Part shown: piece by piece, positions 24,290-36,362 of the stretch
Position numbering within the stretch: position 1 is the stretch's first letter
Layout: every line of letters begins with the position of its first letter
Assembly (NCBI GenBank): GCA_026545225.1
Contig: CM048852.1
Span: 54,505,146 to 54,569,145 of the forward strand
DNA length: 64,000 nucleotides
Origin: Cornus controversa
Lineage: Eukaryota; Streptophyta; Magnoliopsida; Cornales; Cornaceae
Direction: 5' to 3'
Notes under the pieces: model-generated
The model's database searches: none
What the model was told of the DNA's origin: nothing
Seen by the model: only the letters and a program-made list of their open reading frames with translations
Program-made: the position numbers and the translations under genes

Positions 24290-26145
24290 CTCTAGTTCTC
24301 TTCACATGGATAGATTGGAATAAAATGAACACATTGCAAAAGGCAAATAATTGTGGCCGCTTTGTTCTTTAATTTCTCTTGCTTGGTTTTAGCGATGGAA
24401 GAATTTGGTAAATGTCTTTTTTTTTTTAATAGACAAATAAGCCTTGTGAAGAATTCAAAGCACACAATACATATAAGACAATCAGGACACATCCTCCAAA
24501 GTGTGACGATTTTAAGAATAATGAGAGAATGAATTTGTCAATGCCCTTCATGCAACGGGAACATGAAGAGAAAATGGAAAAGTAAAGAAATATCCTATAA
24601 ACCCAAAGTGGGTGACGTTTTTCAAGCTGTAAAACAACAATAATCAGTAAGCCTTTATATGATACTCAATTGCATTAATATTTTAAATTTAAATCACATG
24701 ATCCAAGTCCCAAATAATCAACTTGTACTCAGATTATATGCCGTTCTTCTAAGGAATGATTATATATCCATTCCAACTACAAGTTTATGATTCTTGGCTA
24801 TGATCATCTCAAAGGAAAAGAAAATCACATATTCCCAACCAAGTAGACCCAAATTTACTGAAAGTGGGGATATTGATACACTTCTTAAAGAAATGAAGGC
24901 CACATGGGCAAAGGGCCAAGTTACATGAGATCAATGAACTATAAAATTCTAAAAAAAAGTAAAGGTAAAGATACCCAACTGAAGCTAAAAACATATAACA
25001 TTTAAGATAAAATGGCAATCATCCACTATTGCATTGAAAGATAGATATTGATGGAATGCTTGAAAGACTAATGTTCAAACAAGCAGTGTGAAGAATGATC
25101 ATACCTTCATGACTTCTAAAGCTGCATAACTTTGTGCTTTTCTTCATGTTCTTCTTCTTCCCCCATTTCACATGGGAGAATATTCTTGAGGATACAAGGA
25201 AACTTGACCTGGAGTCTCCAGAAAACTCCATCATTTTGTATAATTAACCATTGAAAAAGCATACTCCCAAACACCATACGCTAACATAAGAGTATAGGTA
25301 GAATAATTGAAGATCCTCATGGTAAAGAGTGGAAGTAATGGAACTGAAATCCCTGAAAACCTCAAAAGGGCTAGAAAACTTTTGATATGGTGAATTACTT
25401 AAAGGTGTCTCCACAAGCAATAGCCCTGAGTGTAACCTCTCCACTATTTTAGTTTGGACCACAATATTCAAGAAATGAGTTCAACAAATTATTCTGCGTT
25501 CATATGTTATCTGAGGTAAATCCATATTAAAATCGATCATTTTCTGAAGTAACTCTTTTGCTTCATTCTCCAAGTATTGAAAGTGGGCCATCACAAGTAT
25601 AAATTCATTGCGGAAAGACCAATTTACATGGTAAAAAACAATCGAAGGAAACAAATCTGAAACATAGAAGATCCGCTAAAAGAGTGGTGTTTTTAATTGA
25701 ACACTTCCAACAAGAACAAGAGCAACTCAGCAGAGACAACAATCATGTCAAACGGAATGAACAATTGAAATTGTAACTATATTCAGCTGCAGTAAATGAG
25801 TTACACAAAAGAGAAAAGGCAAGAATTTATTATTCCAATAAGTTCATTTATTGATGGAACCTTTAATGCCAAACATCGATGCAGACACAACGGTAAATGA
25901 TAATCGGAACCTTCATAATATGTGAAGGCCACCTCTTCGTGTGTGATATTACTCCTTCTTCCTCATGACAAATACTAAGTGGAGTACTTATCTATCAACA
26001 GAATTAAAAAAGGAGAAGTCTTCAAATATTTCTTTCCCATGTGTTGTTATATACAGTAAACAAATAACATGCTTCCTTCCTTATTAAGATGATCTCCACT
26101 GTCATTAAATCAACTGGATACAAGAATCACCATCTTGCACCTCTG
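24290..26145. other. Region 3' of the RING-finger gene
   Basis: AT-rich. No coding frame with family signatures; open frames in 24292-25471 are unsupported. The RING gene 3' untranslated region probably lies just below 26145. Confidence 0.5.
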
Positions 26146-27219
26146 TTACCGTCCACGCCGGAACTGACGGTTTTGCCTTCTTGAAAACCTATCAAGATTA
26201 GAATGGGAGCGACTTCGCCTAAATCCAATTTCCAAACTAAAACGAGGGGACGGTAATCTAAACCTCCTGAACAATGAGAAGAAATTGTGCAAGGCACGAC
26301 TCATTCGGCTCCTCTCTCTTCCTCTGTTTCTTTCCCATGCAACCCTCCTGGGAGCACCACCATCATTGAACCCACCATCCATTTCCGTGTAAACAACAGG
26401 GAGCTCATGTTCCTCAGCTCCCCTGTTGCTCGAAAACCTGCCAACTGCGAATCCACCACTGGGTAATCTCCAAATTGTCAGCCCATTTGAACCTGCAAAT
26501 TGCTCCGTTTCGGGCAAGTTTCCTCCATTTCCCTGAACATCTGCAGGCAATTCATCTCGACAAACCGGGCAAGAATTCCTCAAGGAAAGCCAAGGTAAAA
26601 TGCAATCCGAATGGTAAATGTGTTTACATGGCATTTCACGAGCTTCTGAGTCCAGCTCAAACGGTTCTTTGCAAACGGCACAATGCGATTCTGTCACGAT
26701 TTGGTTTGTACCAATCCTGATTGTGGGCAGTGACTCAATAGCAGCCTTGGATGCTGGAGGTTGATCAAACAGCCCAACCCCATTAAGTTCCAGCTGAGCC
26801 AAATGATCAAGGAGCCGGTCGAATCCGGATCCCATCAGAAACTCCCACATGCTCTCCGGCAATGGACGAAGACCCGAACCGTCACCTTCATCATAATACA
26901 GCTCGTAGCTAACCCTTTCACCGTCACCATCTTCTCCTCCACCATCACCACGGAGTAGAATAATGGGATTATAACCAGCATGTCTCCCATTGCGGTGAGC
27001 CCCCTGAACAGAACTAACACCCGAATTCGAAGAAACAGCTGAATGGGTATCGGAAGCCGCCGAAGATCGAGGAAGACGACGACGATGAGATCGATGGCGG
27101 GAACCGATTTCCTCCACGAATCCACTTCCGCAATGGGGACAACTAATCCTTTCACGGTTCCGAACCCTAACCAACCTGTTGCATCTGAAACACCAATACG
27201 ACGATCCCGAAGACGACAT
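26146..27219 (-). CDS. RING-H2 E3 ubiquitin ligase, RDUF/RHC-type
   Basis: Intronless, 357 residues from the ATG at 27219. A further in-frame ATG at 27282 would add 21 residues, but the MSSSGSSYWC start sits directly before the conserved zinc ribbon and is preferred. Domains: N-terminal zinc-ribbon_9 with four Cys (residues 10, 13, 27, 30); a Ser/Gly/acidic linker; RING-H2 at about 180-220 (CAVC, CKH, H, CPVC); then a DUF1117-type tail with LTIWRLPSGGFAVGRF and ELPVVYTEMDGGFN. This order matches Arabidopsis RDUF1/RDUF2, cytosolic/nuclear E3 ligases linked to ABA and drought responses. The enzyme class is secure; the physiological role is inferred. The C-terminal 50 residues are strongly Arg/Ser-rich. 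Confidence 0.92.
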   Translation of the reverse strand: MSSSGSSYWCFRCNRLVRVRNRERISCPHCGSGFVEEIGSRHRSHRRRLPRSSAASDTHSAVSSNSGVSSVQGAHRNGRHAGYNPIILLRGDGGGEDGDGERVSYELYYDEGDGSGLRPLPESMWEFLMGSGFDRLLDHLAQLELNGVGLFDQPPASKAAIESLPTIRIGTNQIVTESHCAVCKEPFELDSEAREMPCKHIYHSDCILPWLSLRNSCPVCRDELPADVQGNGGNLPETEQFAGSNGLTIWRLPSGGFAVGRFSSNRGAEEHELPVVYTEMDGGFNDGGAPRRVAWERNRGRERSRMSRALHNFFSLFRRFRLPSPRFSLEIGFRRSRSHSNLDRFSRRQNRQFRRGR

Positions 27220-29324
27220 TTTCAAGATGAAATTGAGAAAAGAAACCCTAAAATTCTTCAAAGAAACCCTAAATACCCTCAAAAACTACACTGTTGAATC
27301 GCCGCCTTCTTGACAATTCTCACAGACTTCGAGAGTGGAACAAAGAGCTATGACATTCATCTATACAAACTTGGCATTCGATCGTGAATACCTAATTAAA
27401 GAGGAAAATGCAGCGACTCGGAAAACAAACTCCAATCTACATATAGATAATATATATACATCTATAGGTACATAAACAAAAAGGCGAGTGTGAAACCCTA
27501 ATTTTCTGCGTAATGTGAAATTGTGAACTCTCTGGTTTGAAGGGAGAAAAAGAGGTGAGAGAGAGAGATGGGATGAAGGTGAAGATGGAGATTAGAGTTT
27601 GAGACCAACGGTAAAACCGCGTCGTCCGTTACTGTGATCTGTGAAGGTTATTTATATGACACGTGGAGAGGCATCATTGGTAATAACAAATGTCCCGCTG
27701 AGTTTGGTAAGCCGTTCGATCAATCAAGCAGTGGGCTTTTAGGATATTAACACGGTTTTGGGTAATCTCAGCCGTTTACATCTTGACAGGGTAATGTGAG
27801 AAACGATTCAGCCGTCTGAGTGAGATATACGGAAATGTGAAAAAAATGAATGCTCTATAATTCCATTGACAAAAATGATTTATTTTCAAAATTCTTATAA
27901 ACTATTTTAAAATAATTGATCCAAATAGACCATCTATTTTTAGTAGCATCTACACTATCATTTGGATATAATAAGGAGAAAAGCTGGTCTAGAAGCTGGA
28001 ACTCACAATAATTGAAAGAAAGGTTACACCGTTGATGCAGTCATAAAAGCTGGAATTCACAAGTAAAACATTAGAAAAATGACGTCATCATTATTTTAAT
28101 ATTATATTAATATTTAGTCATCTACTTACATAAATTATATCAGACTAGTTACGAGGGTCGAATTATGTATCAGGACTAAAAAGTTACATGTATGTGTTTT
28201 AGACCAAATCACCTTGTTCAAAAATAAATACCATTACAAAAGAAAAAATTTTAATTAAAGAATATTTCTCTTTTATGTAATAGCCTCTGAACCACTTATC
28301 TTTCTCTTATTACCATGTTTTACAAAATCCTAACATTTACAGTAAATTATCAACCATATTTCACATTGTGTTGACATATTTCTAAACATTCGGTACCGCA
28401 TCAAATTAACTATATATATATATTGTTTTTTAATTAAAACTTATAAGCTAATTGCAAAAAGTTTAGTAAGAGATTGTTTCAAAATACTGTTCTACATTAG
28501 ATGATGACATTCACACTAAATTTTTCACCACTTGCACTGCATAATATTTCTGAGAAAAAAATAACATAATTATCTTTCAAAAAATACATTCACACACTAC
28601 AATTTGAAACCAATGAAAAACAAAAAGTGGACCATAAATATCATCCGATAAGTATCACCATTTCTCTTTGCAAGTTTGTCACACATTATCTCAGTGTGGC
28701 GAGTTTTTGGATGTCATTAATCAACCTTTTGTTTGGGCAGATTCCTTCTGGATCCTTGGAGAAGCCATTCTTGTCATGTTTGAAGTGGTCGCGTCCCCCT
28801 GCAGGTTCTTTTAAATGCAACATTGATCCATCTTTTGATCCCCGCCCACAACTAAGATTGGAGGCAAAAGTGCAGTTATTGTTGTCTTCAGGCAATTTTC
28901 TAATGCCATGGCAGCAGAGGCATGGTGTTTCCGTCAAACAATTTTTTGTATTTTCTATTTGTTTGGATTGTGAGATGGGACCTTCTGATATTTATGTCAT
29001 CATCTTCGACGTTAAGCTCACTGTGTGCTCCACAATTCTGCGTTGCTAGTTGGGACCTTCTGATATTTATGTCATCATCTTCGACATATATTAAGCAAGT
29101 GCTGTGAGCCTATTTTTTTTTTCAAATTAGTCATGTACGTAAGCAACACAATGAGGTGGCTCGTGCAGTTGCAAAATTCTCTAGGAAACGTTTGCCTTTG
29201 ATATTTTGCTTTATCAGATTCGCTCAGATATTATTGCCCTTGCTTCCAATAATTATAATACTTCTTTGTTGTAATTCACTTATTACCAAAAAAATAAAAT
29301 AAAATAAAATTTGTCATACGTTAA
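27220..29324. other. Region between the RING and FES1 genes, part 1
   Basis: 27220-27650 is the RING gene leader/promoter, with pyrimidine-rich (minus-strand) and GA tracts. 27650-28680 is AT-rich with nothing recognisable. 28690-29260 holds a LINE fragment (separate entry). Confidence 0.5.
28690..29260 (+). pseudogene. LINE-derived RNase H-like (RVT_3) fragment
   Basis: KWSRPPAGSFKCNIDPSFD at about 28773-28830 is the start signature of plant LINE RNase H-like domains. About 300 bp later, HNEVARAVAKFSRKRLPLI matches the end of that domain. Between them the frame is broken by indels and a local duplication of TTCTGATATTTATGTCATCA. No reverse transcriptase is present, so this is a decayed 3' remnant. 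Confidence 0.6.
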
Positions 29325-29803
29325 GGCTCCGTTTGGATAGATACAAGAGAAAAGAAAGGAGAGGATAACATTAGTTATGAGAGAAAAGAAAGGAGATGAG
29401 AGGATGGTAACAAACTCTATTCATATTTAAATAAATATAAGAGAAAAGAAAAGAGATGACAACATTCTTGTTTAGATAAGATATGGGAGAGAAAGGATAA
29501 CGATTAAATTACTATCATATCCTTTTATATTTATGGGACATGAGTGGAATAACAATTTTCTCTTTTTAACTGTTGAGGGCAGTTTCAAAATTTTGAAAAT
29601 ACTACTTAAACACTATCATTTCTCTCATAATCTTCTCATTTTTGAGAGGATAACATATGAGGGATGAAGAGAGATAACTATCCCTTCTTATTACTCCTTA
29701 TCCTTTCTTTTCTTTTAATAAAGTCTATCCAAACACAACATGATTTATCATCTTCTTTCTTTTCTCTCCTTATCCTTCCGAACCCCTCAATCCAAACGGA
29801 GCC
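29325..29803. mobile_element. Tourist-like (PIF/Harbinger) MITE
   Basis: Terminal inverted repeats GGCTCCGTTTGGAT (29325) and TCCAAACGGAGCC (ending 29803) are flanked by TAA at both ends (29322-29324, 29804-29806), the 3-bp target typical of PIF/Harbinger. The interior consists of GAGAAAAGAAAGGA-type inverted halves. Non-coding. Confidence 0.85.
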
Positions 29804-30181
29804 TAAGGGCATAGAATTGAACTCGGACCAAAAGTAAAGGTTTTGGGCTTATAAAATTTGTGATCCGCACTTTATCCATCCCAGAGACTGTTTAACTGGG
29901 CGGCCCAAAGCCGAACCCACCTTACCAGACCCACAAAACAATTTTGTGTTTTCTTTTTCTTTCTGTATCTGCTGAGCCGTGACGTGAGTGGTCTCGACTC
30001 GATTGTTCGAGTCTGTTCCTGAAACCTCTGGGAATTTCCTGAGTACCGTTTTCAAGCGCACACAAATACATATATATATATACATATACACCACTGTCGT
30101 TGGAAGATCTTTTATCGTTGGTTGCAGTGAGAGAGAGAGTATTAGGGTTTTTTTTTTTCTTTTTCATTTTCCCCTTCAGTA

Positions 30182-33100
30182 ATGGCCAAAGACGGACCTA
30201 ATTGGGAAGGATTGCTGAAGTTTAGCCTTGCTCATTCTGATGGAACTAGTTCCAATCGAAATTTGAGGTACCTTCTCCTCTCTCTTTCTCTCTATATATA
30301 TGGTATATATTTATAAACTCATATGCGGGTAGATTAATGTACTTAGTTTTTATGGTACATACGATCCTCTTGGTTGCCTGTTGCTGCCTGAATGTATGTG
30401 ATGCTATAGTATACGTTGTATTTGTTCTTATACAGGTCGAAATTATGCTTTTGCTACGAATTTTCAGTGCAAAATGAATATTCGGTTCGCATTTTGATGA
30501 TTACAGTGTTTTTGAGGAGTATATTCTAACATACAAGGAAATGAAAACATTGTTAGTTGGAATTTGAGCTTGTGTTGTACTCATAGATAAATTTACTGTG
30601 CAAAATGAATCTTTAGTTCACGTTTCTCTGATTAAAGAATATTTGTGAGGAATACATACAGTAGAGCAAATTATTAAAGGAAATGAGAACGCTATTAGTT
30701 CGGAATTGAGCTTGGAAGTGTTGTACTTATAATAGGCGATACCATGGTTTAAATATTGGCGGCACCTTCTTGTAACATTGATGGCAGGTGCTGAATTGGC
30801 TATGGATTGATACAGCGGTTCTGTTGAATTTCTCTAGCATAATGGTATTTATGATGCCACAACTTCTGTAGCATTGCAGGGCAATGACGGCCCGTAAACA
30901 GAAATGAACTTCTTAGGCCCATTTCTGCCTTTATTTATTTATTTATTTTCTGTTTTCAATTTTTAACATTCAAGATTGATCCTTATGGAGAACTATATTA
31001 ATCTGCCTCCAAATCAACCAAATCTAGGAAGGTAAAACTAATGAGCATTTTCTGCCTTACAGCGACTTAAAAATCAATTTTAAGATTCAACACTTGTATA
31101 AATCATGTTTATAACATCATTAATAATCAGTAATTAATCTGCCTTCAAATCAACCAAATCTAGGAAGGTAAAACTAGTGATCATGTTCTACCTTACAACG
31201 ACTTAAAAATCAATTTTAAGATTCAACACTGTAGGCGTCAATATATGACCTAAGGACAAGGTTGACAAGTCAACCTATGCCACCATGGCAACCACGTCAC
31301 AAGTGAAAGAGGCCTGTGTCAAAAGGGCTCGAACACCACGGTTCGAATTTCTAGGCCCATCCCTTGAACGCCATGGCCCAAGCCCATTACTCGAGCACCA
31401 CCACCTAAAATCTCGGAATCCCACTGCTTGAGTGCTACAGTTTAAGTGTGGCGACCTATCTCTCGAGCACAAACACTAAAGTCTTGAGACCTATCTCTCG
31501 AGCACAAGCACTAAAGCCTCGAGACCTATCTCTCGAGCACAAACCTTAAAGCCTCGAGACCTATCTCTCGAGCACAAGCACTAAAGCCTCGAGACCTATC
31601 TCTCGAGCACAAGCACTAAAGCCTCAAAACCTATCTCTCGAGCACAAATCTTAAAGCCTCGAAACCTATCTCTCGAGCACAAACCTTAAAAGCCTCGAAA
31701 CCTATCTCTCAAGCACAAGCACTAAAGCCTCGAGACCTATCTCTCGAGCACAAACCTTAAAGCCTCAAGACCTCTCTCTTGAGCACAGACACCAAAGCCT
31801 CGAAACCTATCTCTCGAACACAGTTTTCAAAGCCTTGAAATCTATCTCTCAGGCATCACCCACAAACATTAAGTATACGAGAACATTCTCGCAAATGAAC
31901 AAACAAACCCTACAACGCGACAAGGTTAGGGATTGGTAGGTCCCACCCCTTGCGACCGCAAAACAAGGTCCGAATGGGATACTCAGAAGGGTTTTGGATT
32001 GGAAGATGAACAATAGAGAAAGCCCAACTAAATCAAAGGGCCTAGTTAGTGGAACAGTGAGCAATGCTTTGCAGTAACAAAGACTCTTACCATCACCATT
32101 AATGCTCTGGCAAAGAGTGGTTAATGCATCCCCAACTACCGCCGCTAAAGGCTGTCTGAAAGCATTCAATGCAAAAGAGGAGGTGACACTCTTCTAGGTG
32201 TCTAGTTTACTCATGACCTAAGTACCTCCGATCCATCAAGGGTGACCGGGGACCAATGACTTTCTATAAATAGAGAACTCTGTGATAATGGCAAAGCAGA
32301 TCCTACCCTTACTATCTTTCCCATTAACTAGCTCTAATTGTTTCCCCTCTGGTCTAGATATCCTCTGGCTCCCTCACAGTTGTGTTTACTACCCCCCTTT
32401 ACTATCCACATTATTATTATCAATAAAGAACCCCTACAAACACTTGTATAAATCATGTTTATAACATCATTAATAATCAGTACAAACCTAACTTTGTGGA
32501 ATTTTGGGTGTTATCATAGTTGTTAAAGGCTCAAGGCGCACTAAGGCGCTAAGGCTTCCTGGAACCTGAGGCGCGAGGCGAGGCGCGGGCCTGACTGAAG
32601 TGAGGCGCAAGTTGAATTTTTTTTTTTAAAATATCACATTTTGTAGTGAGTGAGTGAAACAATGTAAAACAACTACAATTGAGAGCAAATAAAAAGCATA
32701 TTCATGGCAATTAACAACAAATGACACAGGAAAACAGGTTTCAGAGTGAGAAAACAGCATCTTGAAGTGCGCCTCGCGCCTCAGGCGCGCCTTGCGCCTT
32801 GCGCCTCAGGCACTAAGGCGCGCGCCTCTTTGAAGGGGCCTCGCCTGGGCATGCCTTAGGCGCAGAGGCTGCGCCTCGCTGCGCCCCGCGCCTCGCGCGC
32901 CTTTGACAACTATGGGTGTTATAGCTTCATTTTGTGGGAGACGGTGAATCTTGGTGCGACGGTAAGATTTCTCCATTTTGACCTGGAGGTCATAGGTTCG
33001 AAACTAGAAACAGCCTCTTCATATGGAGGTAAGGCTGTGTACATCTGACCCTCCTTAGACCCCGCAATGGCGGTGCCTTGTGCACTGGGCTAGGCCTTTT

Positions 33101-36100
33101 TTCTTGCTTTATTTTGTGGGAGTTGTGCAACAAAATATTCCATGGCTTTGATATCGTCGCCTTTTGTTACATCTTATGTGTGTCACCTTGATCGTTAGTT
33201 TTATGGTTGCCAATACTGCAATTTGGAATCTTTGACATTAAATGATGATGTTTAAGTTGAAACTCACTGTACTGACTTAGCGAGCTTGTATCGGTAATTA
33301 TCATTACCTGGTACGTTTGTCATTAAATTGGAAGTTCGTATCATTAGTATTCAGTTGCCAGCAATAATTACAGATGATACTTGTGGAATTTTCTCTTGCA
33401 AAAGTAGTGTTTTAGTTCACATATTTAATGGGCTGGATTGTCTTTTATGGTGTTCGTCAGCGAGGAGGACCGAAAATGGTTCATGGAAGCTATGCAGGCT
33501 CAGAGTGTCGATGTTATCAAACGAATGAAGGAGATAACTCTTGTTATGCAGACCCCGGAGCAAGTCTTGGAATCTCAAGGCGTGACACCTGCAGATATTG
33601 AAGGTAATATCAAACTAGTTTTTTTTTTTATAGGTTCAATCTCAATGAACTACGAGCTTTATTTTGGTTCACTGATCTTCTATTCTTGCAGATATGCTAG
33701 ATGAGCTACAGGAGCATGTTGAGGCCATTGACATGGCTAATGGTAAGTTTCTTATGCTTTTTTTTTTCCTTTTTATCCTACTTTTGTAATGAAAATGTTC
33801 TTAAAGCCTTGTGGATGACTGACACATCCTTTTTTCTCTCTTTGCCCTTTTATCACTATACCTTCCTATTATGCTTCTTAATGCATCATATTGTCTTATC
33901 AATTTAAATAATACAAATTTGATCAAATACGTGTAGAATTTTTATCATAATCTGATTGGTAGTAACTTTAAAAAATATTTCAACAATGAAAACTGCTACT
34001 GTTATTTTTATTATCTTTGTTATCATCAGCACACACTCATCATTGTGAAATAGTTGTTTTGTGCCTTGTATTATCAATACAATTGCAATCATTAGTCATT
34101 TATTCATCAAGTTTATCAGCATGCAATTTAAGTCCCAAATGTTACTTCATTTTAGGGATGTGTTTGTGAGTGTTATTTCTTTTCTTTTTTAAATAACATA
34201 ATGAGTTGAAGGTGGAGGTGTTTTCTTTTGTTGTCCGTTCTTGTTTTTATGAAATTCCTTTGACTCACTCAACCAAAAAGAAAAATGAAGGATAAAAAAA
34301 TTATTTGGTCCTAAGGGTCATTTTTAGTGTCATCTCACTCTAACAAACATGAGCTTTTACTATTGTACCAGGCAATGACCCCTTGAACCAAAAAAAAAAA
34401 GTAAAAGATCCTTCTTTTCTTTTTATTGTTTTTGGGTTTAAGGCCTCTAGATATAAGAAGACTTGACTCTTGTTTTATTATTCTTCAGAGCTGAAAATTA
34501 GGAGGTTTGCCGTGTTGCTAAAAAAGCTATTTGTTTCAAAAGCAAGCTGGATGCATCTTTATTCATTACTATTGTCTTCATTTTGGGCCAAAACAATTCT
34601 ACTTTTTTAGAATGTAATAACTAAAACCAGCTCAAATATGTTTTTTTATTTTAGTTTCAAAAGTCTCTGGAAAAACAAAAAGAAAAAGAAATGGAAAATA
34701 TAATAGTCAAGGAACACTCTTGAACCTGTCCACTAAGAAGAGAAAAAGAAAGTAATGGTCTTGGGAGCCATTGCTATAGTTCTTGAGGGGTGGGAGTGCA
34801 TGCTCAAATTCAAGGGCAAATAAATTCAGCTAGGTCTGTGTCTTGTCTAGCTGTAGCAGCATACCCACAAACTAACATTTTAGTAACTAAATTTGCAGTA
34901 AGCCACTAAATTCTATTATTTGTTTGATATGACTGTATTCCATGATTATATTCTTATCTTCATATGCTATGGATGAATTAACGCATCTGCATAGCTGTTT
35001 ATTGTCACAAGTTTTTGCATAACATATTGGGTTGTTTATGTATGCCTGACAGATCTCCACTCAATAGGTGGTTTGGTTCCGCTTCTCGGACATCTGAAGA
35101 ATTCCCATGCTAATATTCGAGCAAAGGCTGCAGACGTTGTAACCACAATTGTTCAGAACAATCCCAGAAGTCAACAACTGGTCATGGAAGCAAATGGCTT
35201 TGAGCCCCTGCTCTCTAATTTTACATTAGATCCTGATGTTACTGTTCGTACCAAAGCACTCGGTGCAATATCCTGTGAGTACTCCTTTGTGTTCGAAGAT
35301 GGATTTTGTGGTTTACATCTACTTTGAAACACTTTTCTACTATGTTGTCCCTTTGCCCTTGTGTTTTTTGCAATATAATTGTCTTGTCAGGACTGTTTTT
35401 TTATATATTTTCTTGTTATGTGGTAACTTTCAGCTTTAATCAGGCACAACAAGCCAGGGATTGCTGCATTTCGTCTGGCTAATGGCTATGCAGCTTTGAG
35501 AGATGCTTTGAGTTCTGATAGTGTGAGATTCCAAAGGTATCTCTTGTCACAATTATTTTATTTGTGGTACTACCTTTTCTAGTGGTAGCTAATTACATAA
35601 TTCAATTCTAATTCTGTCGTGTCAAATATAAAGAAAGTGAGCCAAGATAACACGAAGCTTTACTCATTTTCCTTCTTTTTCTTTTCATTGTGAAATTGGT
35701 ACTGTTTTCTTGTTTGTAAATTTCAATGGTTTTGCATGCTATTATTTTCTTATGAAATTTGATTATTTTGCAGGAAAGCCCTTAACTTGATTCATTATCT
35801 ACTACATGAGAACCATTCAGACTGCAGTGTGGTAAGCGAGTTAGGATTTCCTCGCATCATGATGCACCTTGCCTCTAGTGAAGATGCAGAGGTACGAGAA
35901 GCTGCACTTCGAGGCCTTCTTGAGCTTGCTCAAGACAGGACAGATGAGACCAACTGTAGTTCGGGTGAAGATGATGAGAAACTGAAGCAAATTCTTCAAG
36001 AACGGATCAAAGGTATCAGCTTGATGTCAAGTGAGGATCTTGGGGCTGCAAGGGAGGAGAGGCACCTGGTGGATTCTCTTTGGAATGCATGCTATAATGA

Positions 36101-36362
36101 GCCATCATCTCTTCGAGAGAAGGGCCTTCTCGTTCTTCCAGGGGAAGATGCACTTCCACCTGATGTTGCCAGCAAACACTTCGAACCTCCTCTTAGAGCT
36201 TGGTCTGCTGCAAATCCACCGGCTGATAAAAATGCCAGTACTGAAAAGAAAGAGACCCCTTTGCTACTGGGTCTTGGTCCTCCAACTGAAAATGCTCCTC
36301 CTGTTCAAGGTGGCTCAAGTGCGGACACGGATGTAGGTGAACAAAAGAACCCCACTACATAA
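30182..36362 (+). CDS. FES1-like: Hsp70 nucleotide exchange factor, FES1/HspBP1 family
   Basis: Cytosolic armadillo-type factor that binds the Hsp70 nucleotide domain and promotes ADP release. Exons: 30182-30267, 33461-33603, 33692-33742, 35053-35274, 35434-35536, 35774-36362, giving 397 residues, phases consistent. The N-terminal Fes1 domain (DGPNWEGLLKFSLAHSDGT; then EEDRKWFMEAMQ) is followed by armadillo repeats: GGLVPLLGHLKNSHANIRAKAA, then repeats in exons 5 and 6. The tail after about residue 300 is low-complexity, with many Pro/Glu/Lys. The family assignment is secure. Whether it is the FES1A or FES1C orthologue cannot be settled by eye; its neighbours PCS1, AVT1 and FIP favour the position of FES1C. 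The first intron is 3.2 kb because three transposable elements sit in it. Confidence 0.95.
30999..31229. repeat. Tandem duplication in FES1 intron 1, second copy split by a solo LTR
   Basis: Copy 1 is about 30999-31133. Copy 2 starts near 31134, runs to 31229, and continues at 32439-32482 after the inserted LTR (AACACTTGTATAAATCATGT follows the insertion as in copy 1). The copies differ at a few bases. The uninterrupted copy 1 shows what the empty site looked like. Confidence 0.9.
31230..32438 (+). mobile_element. Solo LTR (1209 bp) in FES1 intron 1
   Basis: Begins TGTAGG and ends CCTACA, perfect inverted LTR ends, and is flanked by the 5-bp duplication AACAC (31225-31229 and 32439-32443). 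TATAAATA at 32265-32272 and AATAAA at 32422-32427 are spaced as TATA box and polyadenylation signal, giving a plus orientation, the same as FES1. No internal retrotransposon sequence remains, so it arose by LTR-LTR recombination. The superfamily is not determined. An internal 35-bp tandem array is listed separately. Confidence 0.92.
31441..31850 (+). repeat. 35-bp tandem array inside the solo LTR
   Basis: About eleven imperfect copies of a unit containing CGAGACCTATCTCTCGAGCA, followed by CAARCACTAAAGCCT. The unit includes the palindromic XhoI-like CTCGAG core twice. Copies drift by substitutions and single-base indels, and the array lies upstream of the TATA box, in the U3 part of the LTR. 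Confidence 0.9.
32515..32914. mobile_element. hAT-type MITE with GC-rich GGCGC core
   Basis: Inverted ends CATAGTTGTTAAAGGC and GCCTTTGACAACTATG (one mismatch) are flanked by a perfect 8-bp duplication GGTGTTAT (32507-32514 and 32915-32922). The interior is rich in repeated AAGGCGC/GCGCCTT motifs, unlike the AT-rich intron around it. Non-coding. Confidence 0.9.
32941..33110 (+). mobile_element. SINE, Au-like, in FES1 intron 1
   Basis: Flanked by a perfect 12-bp duplication ATTTTGTGGGAG (32929-32940 and 33111-33122). Contains a B-box-like GGTTCGAAACTAG, then GTAAGGCTGTGTACATCTGA, ACCCCGCAATGGCGG and TTGTGCACTGGGCTAGGCC, ending in a T run. This body and tail are of the plant Au SINE kind as I remember it. 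Same orientation as FES1. Confidence 0.88.

Noticed and set aside
27220..27282. Upstream ATG of the RING-finger gene (27282)
   Set aside because: The extra 21 residues are basic/hydrophobic and precede the conserved family start; the ATG at 27219 fits homologues better.
31441..31850. CRISPR-like array of 35-bp repeats
   Set aside because: Units are head-to-tail without unique spacers and lie in an LTR inside a plant intron.
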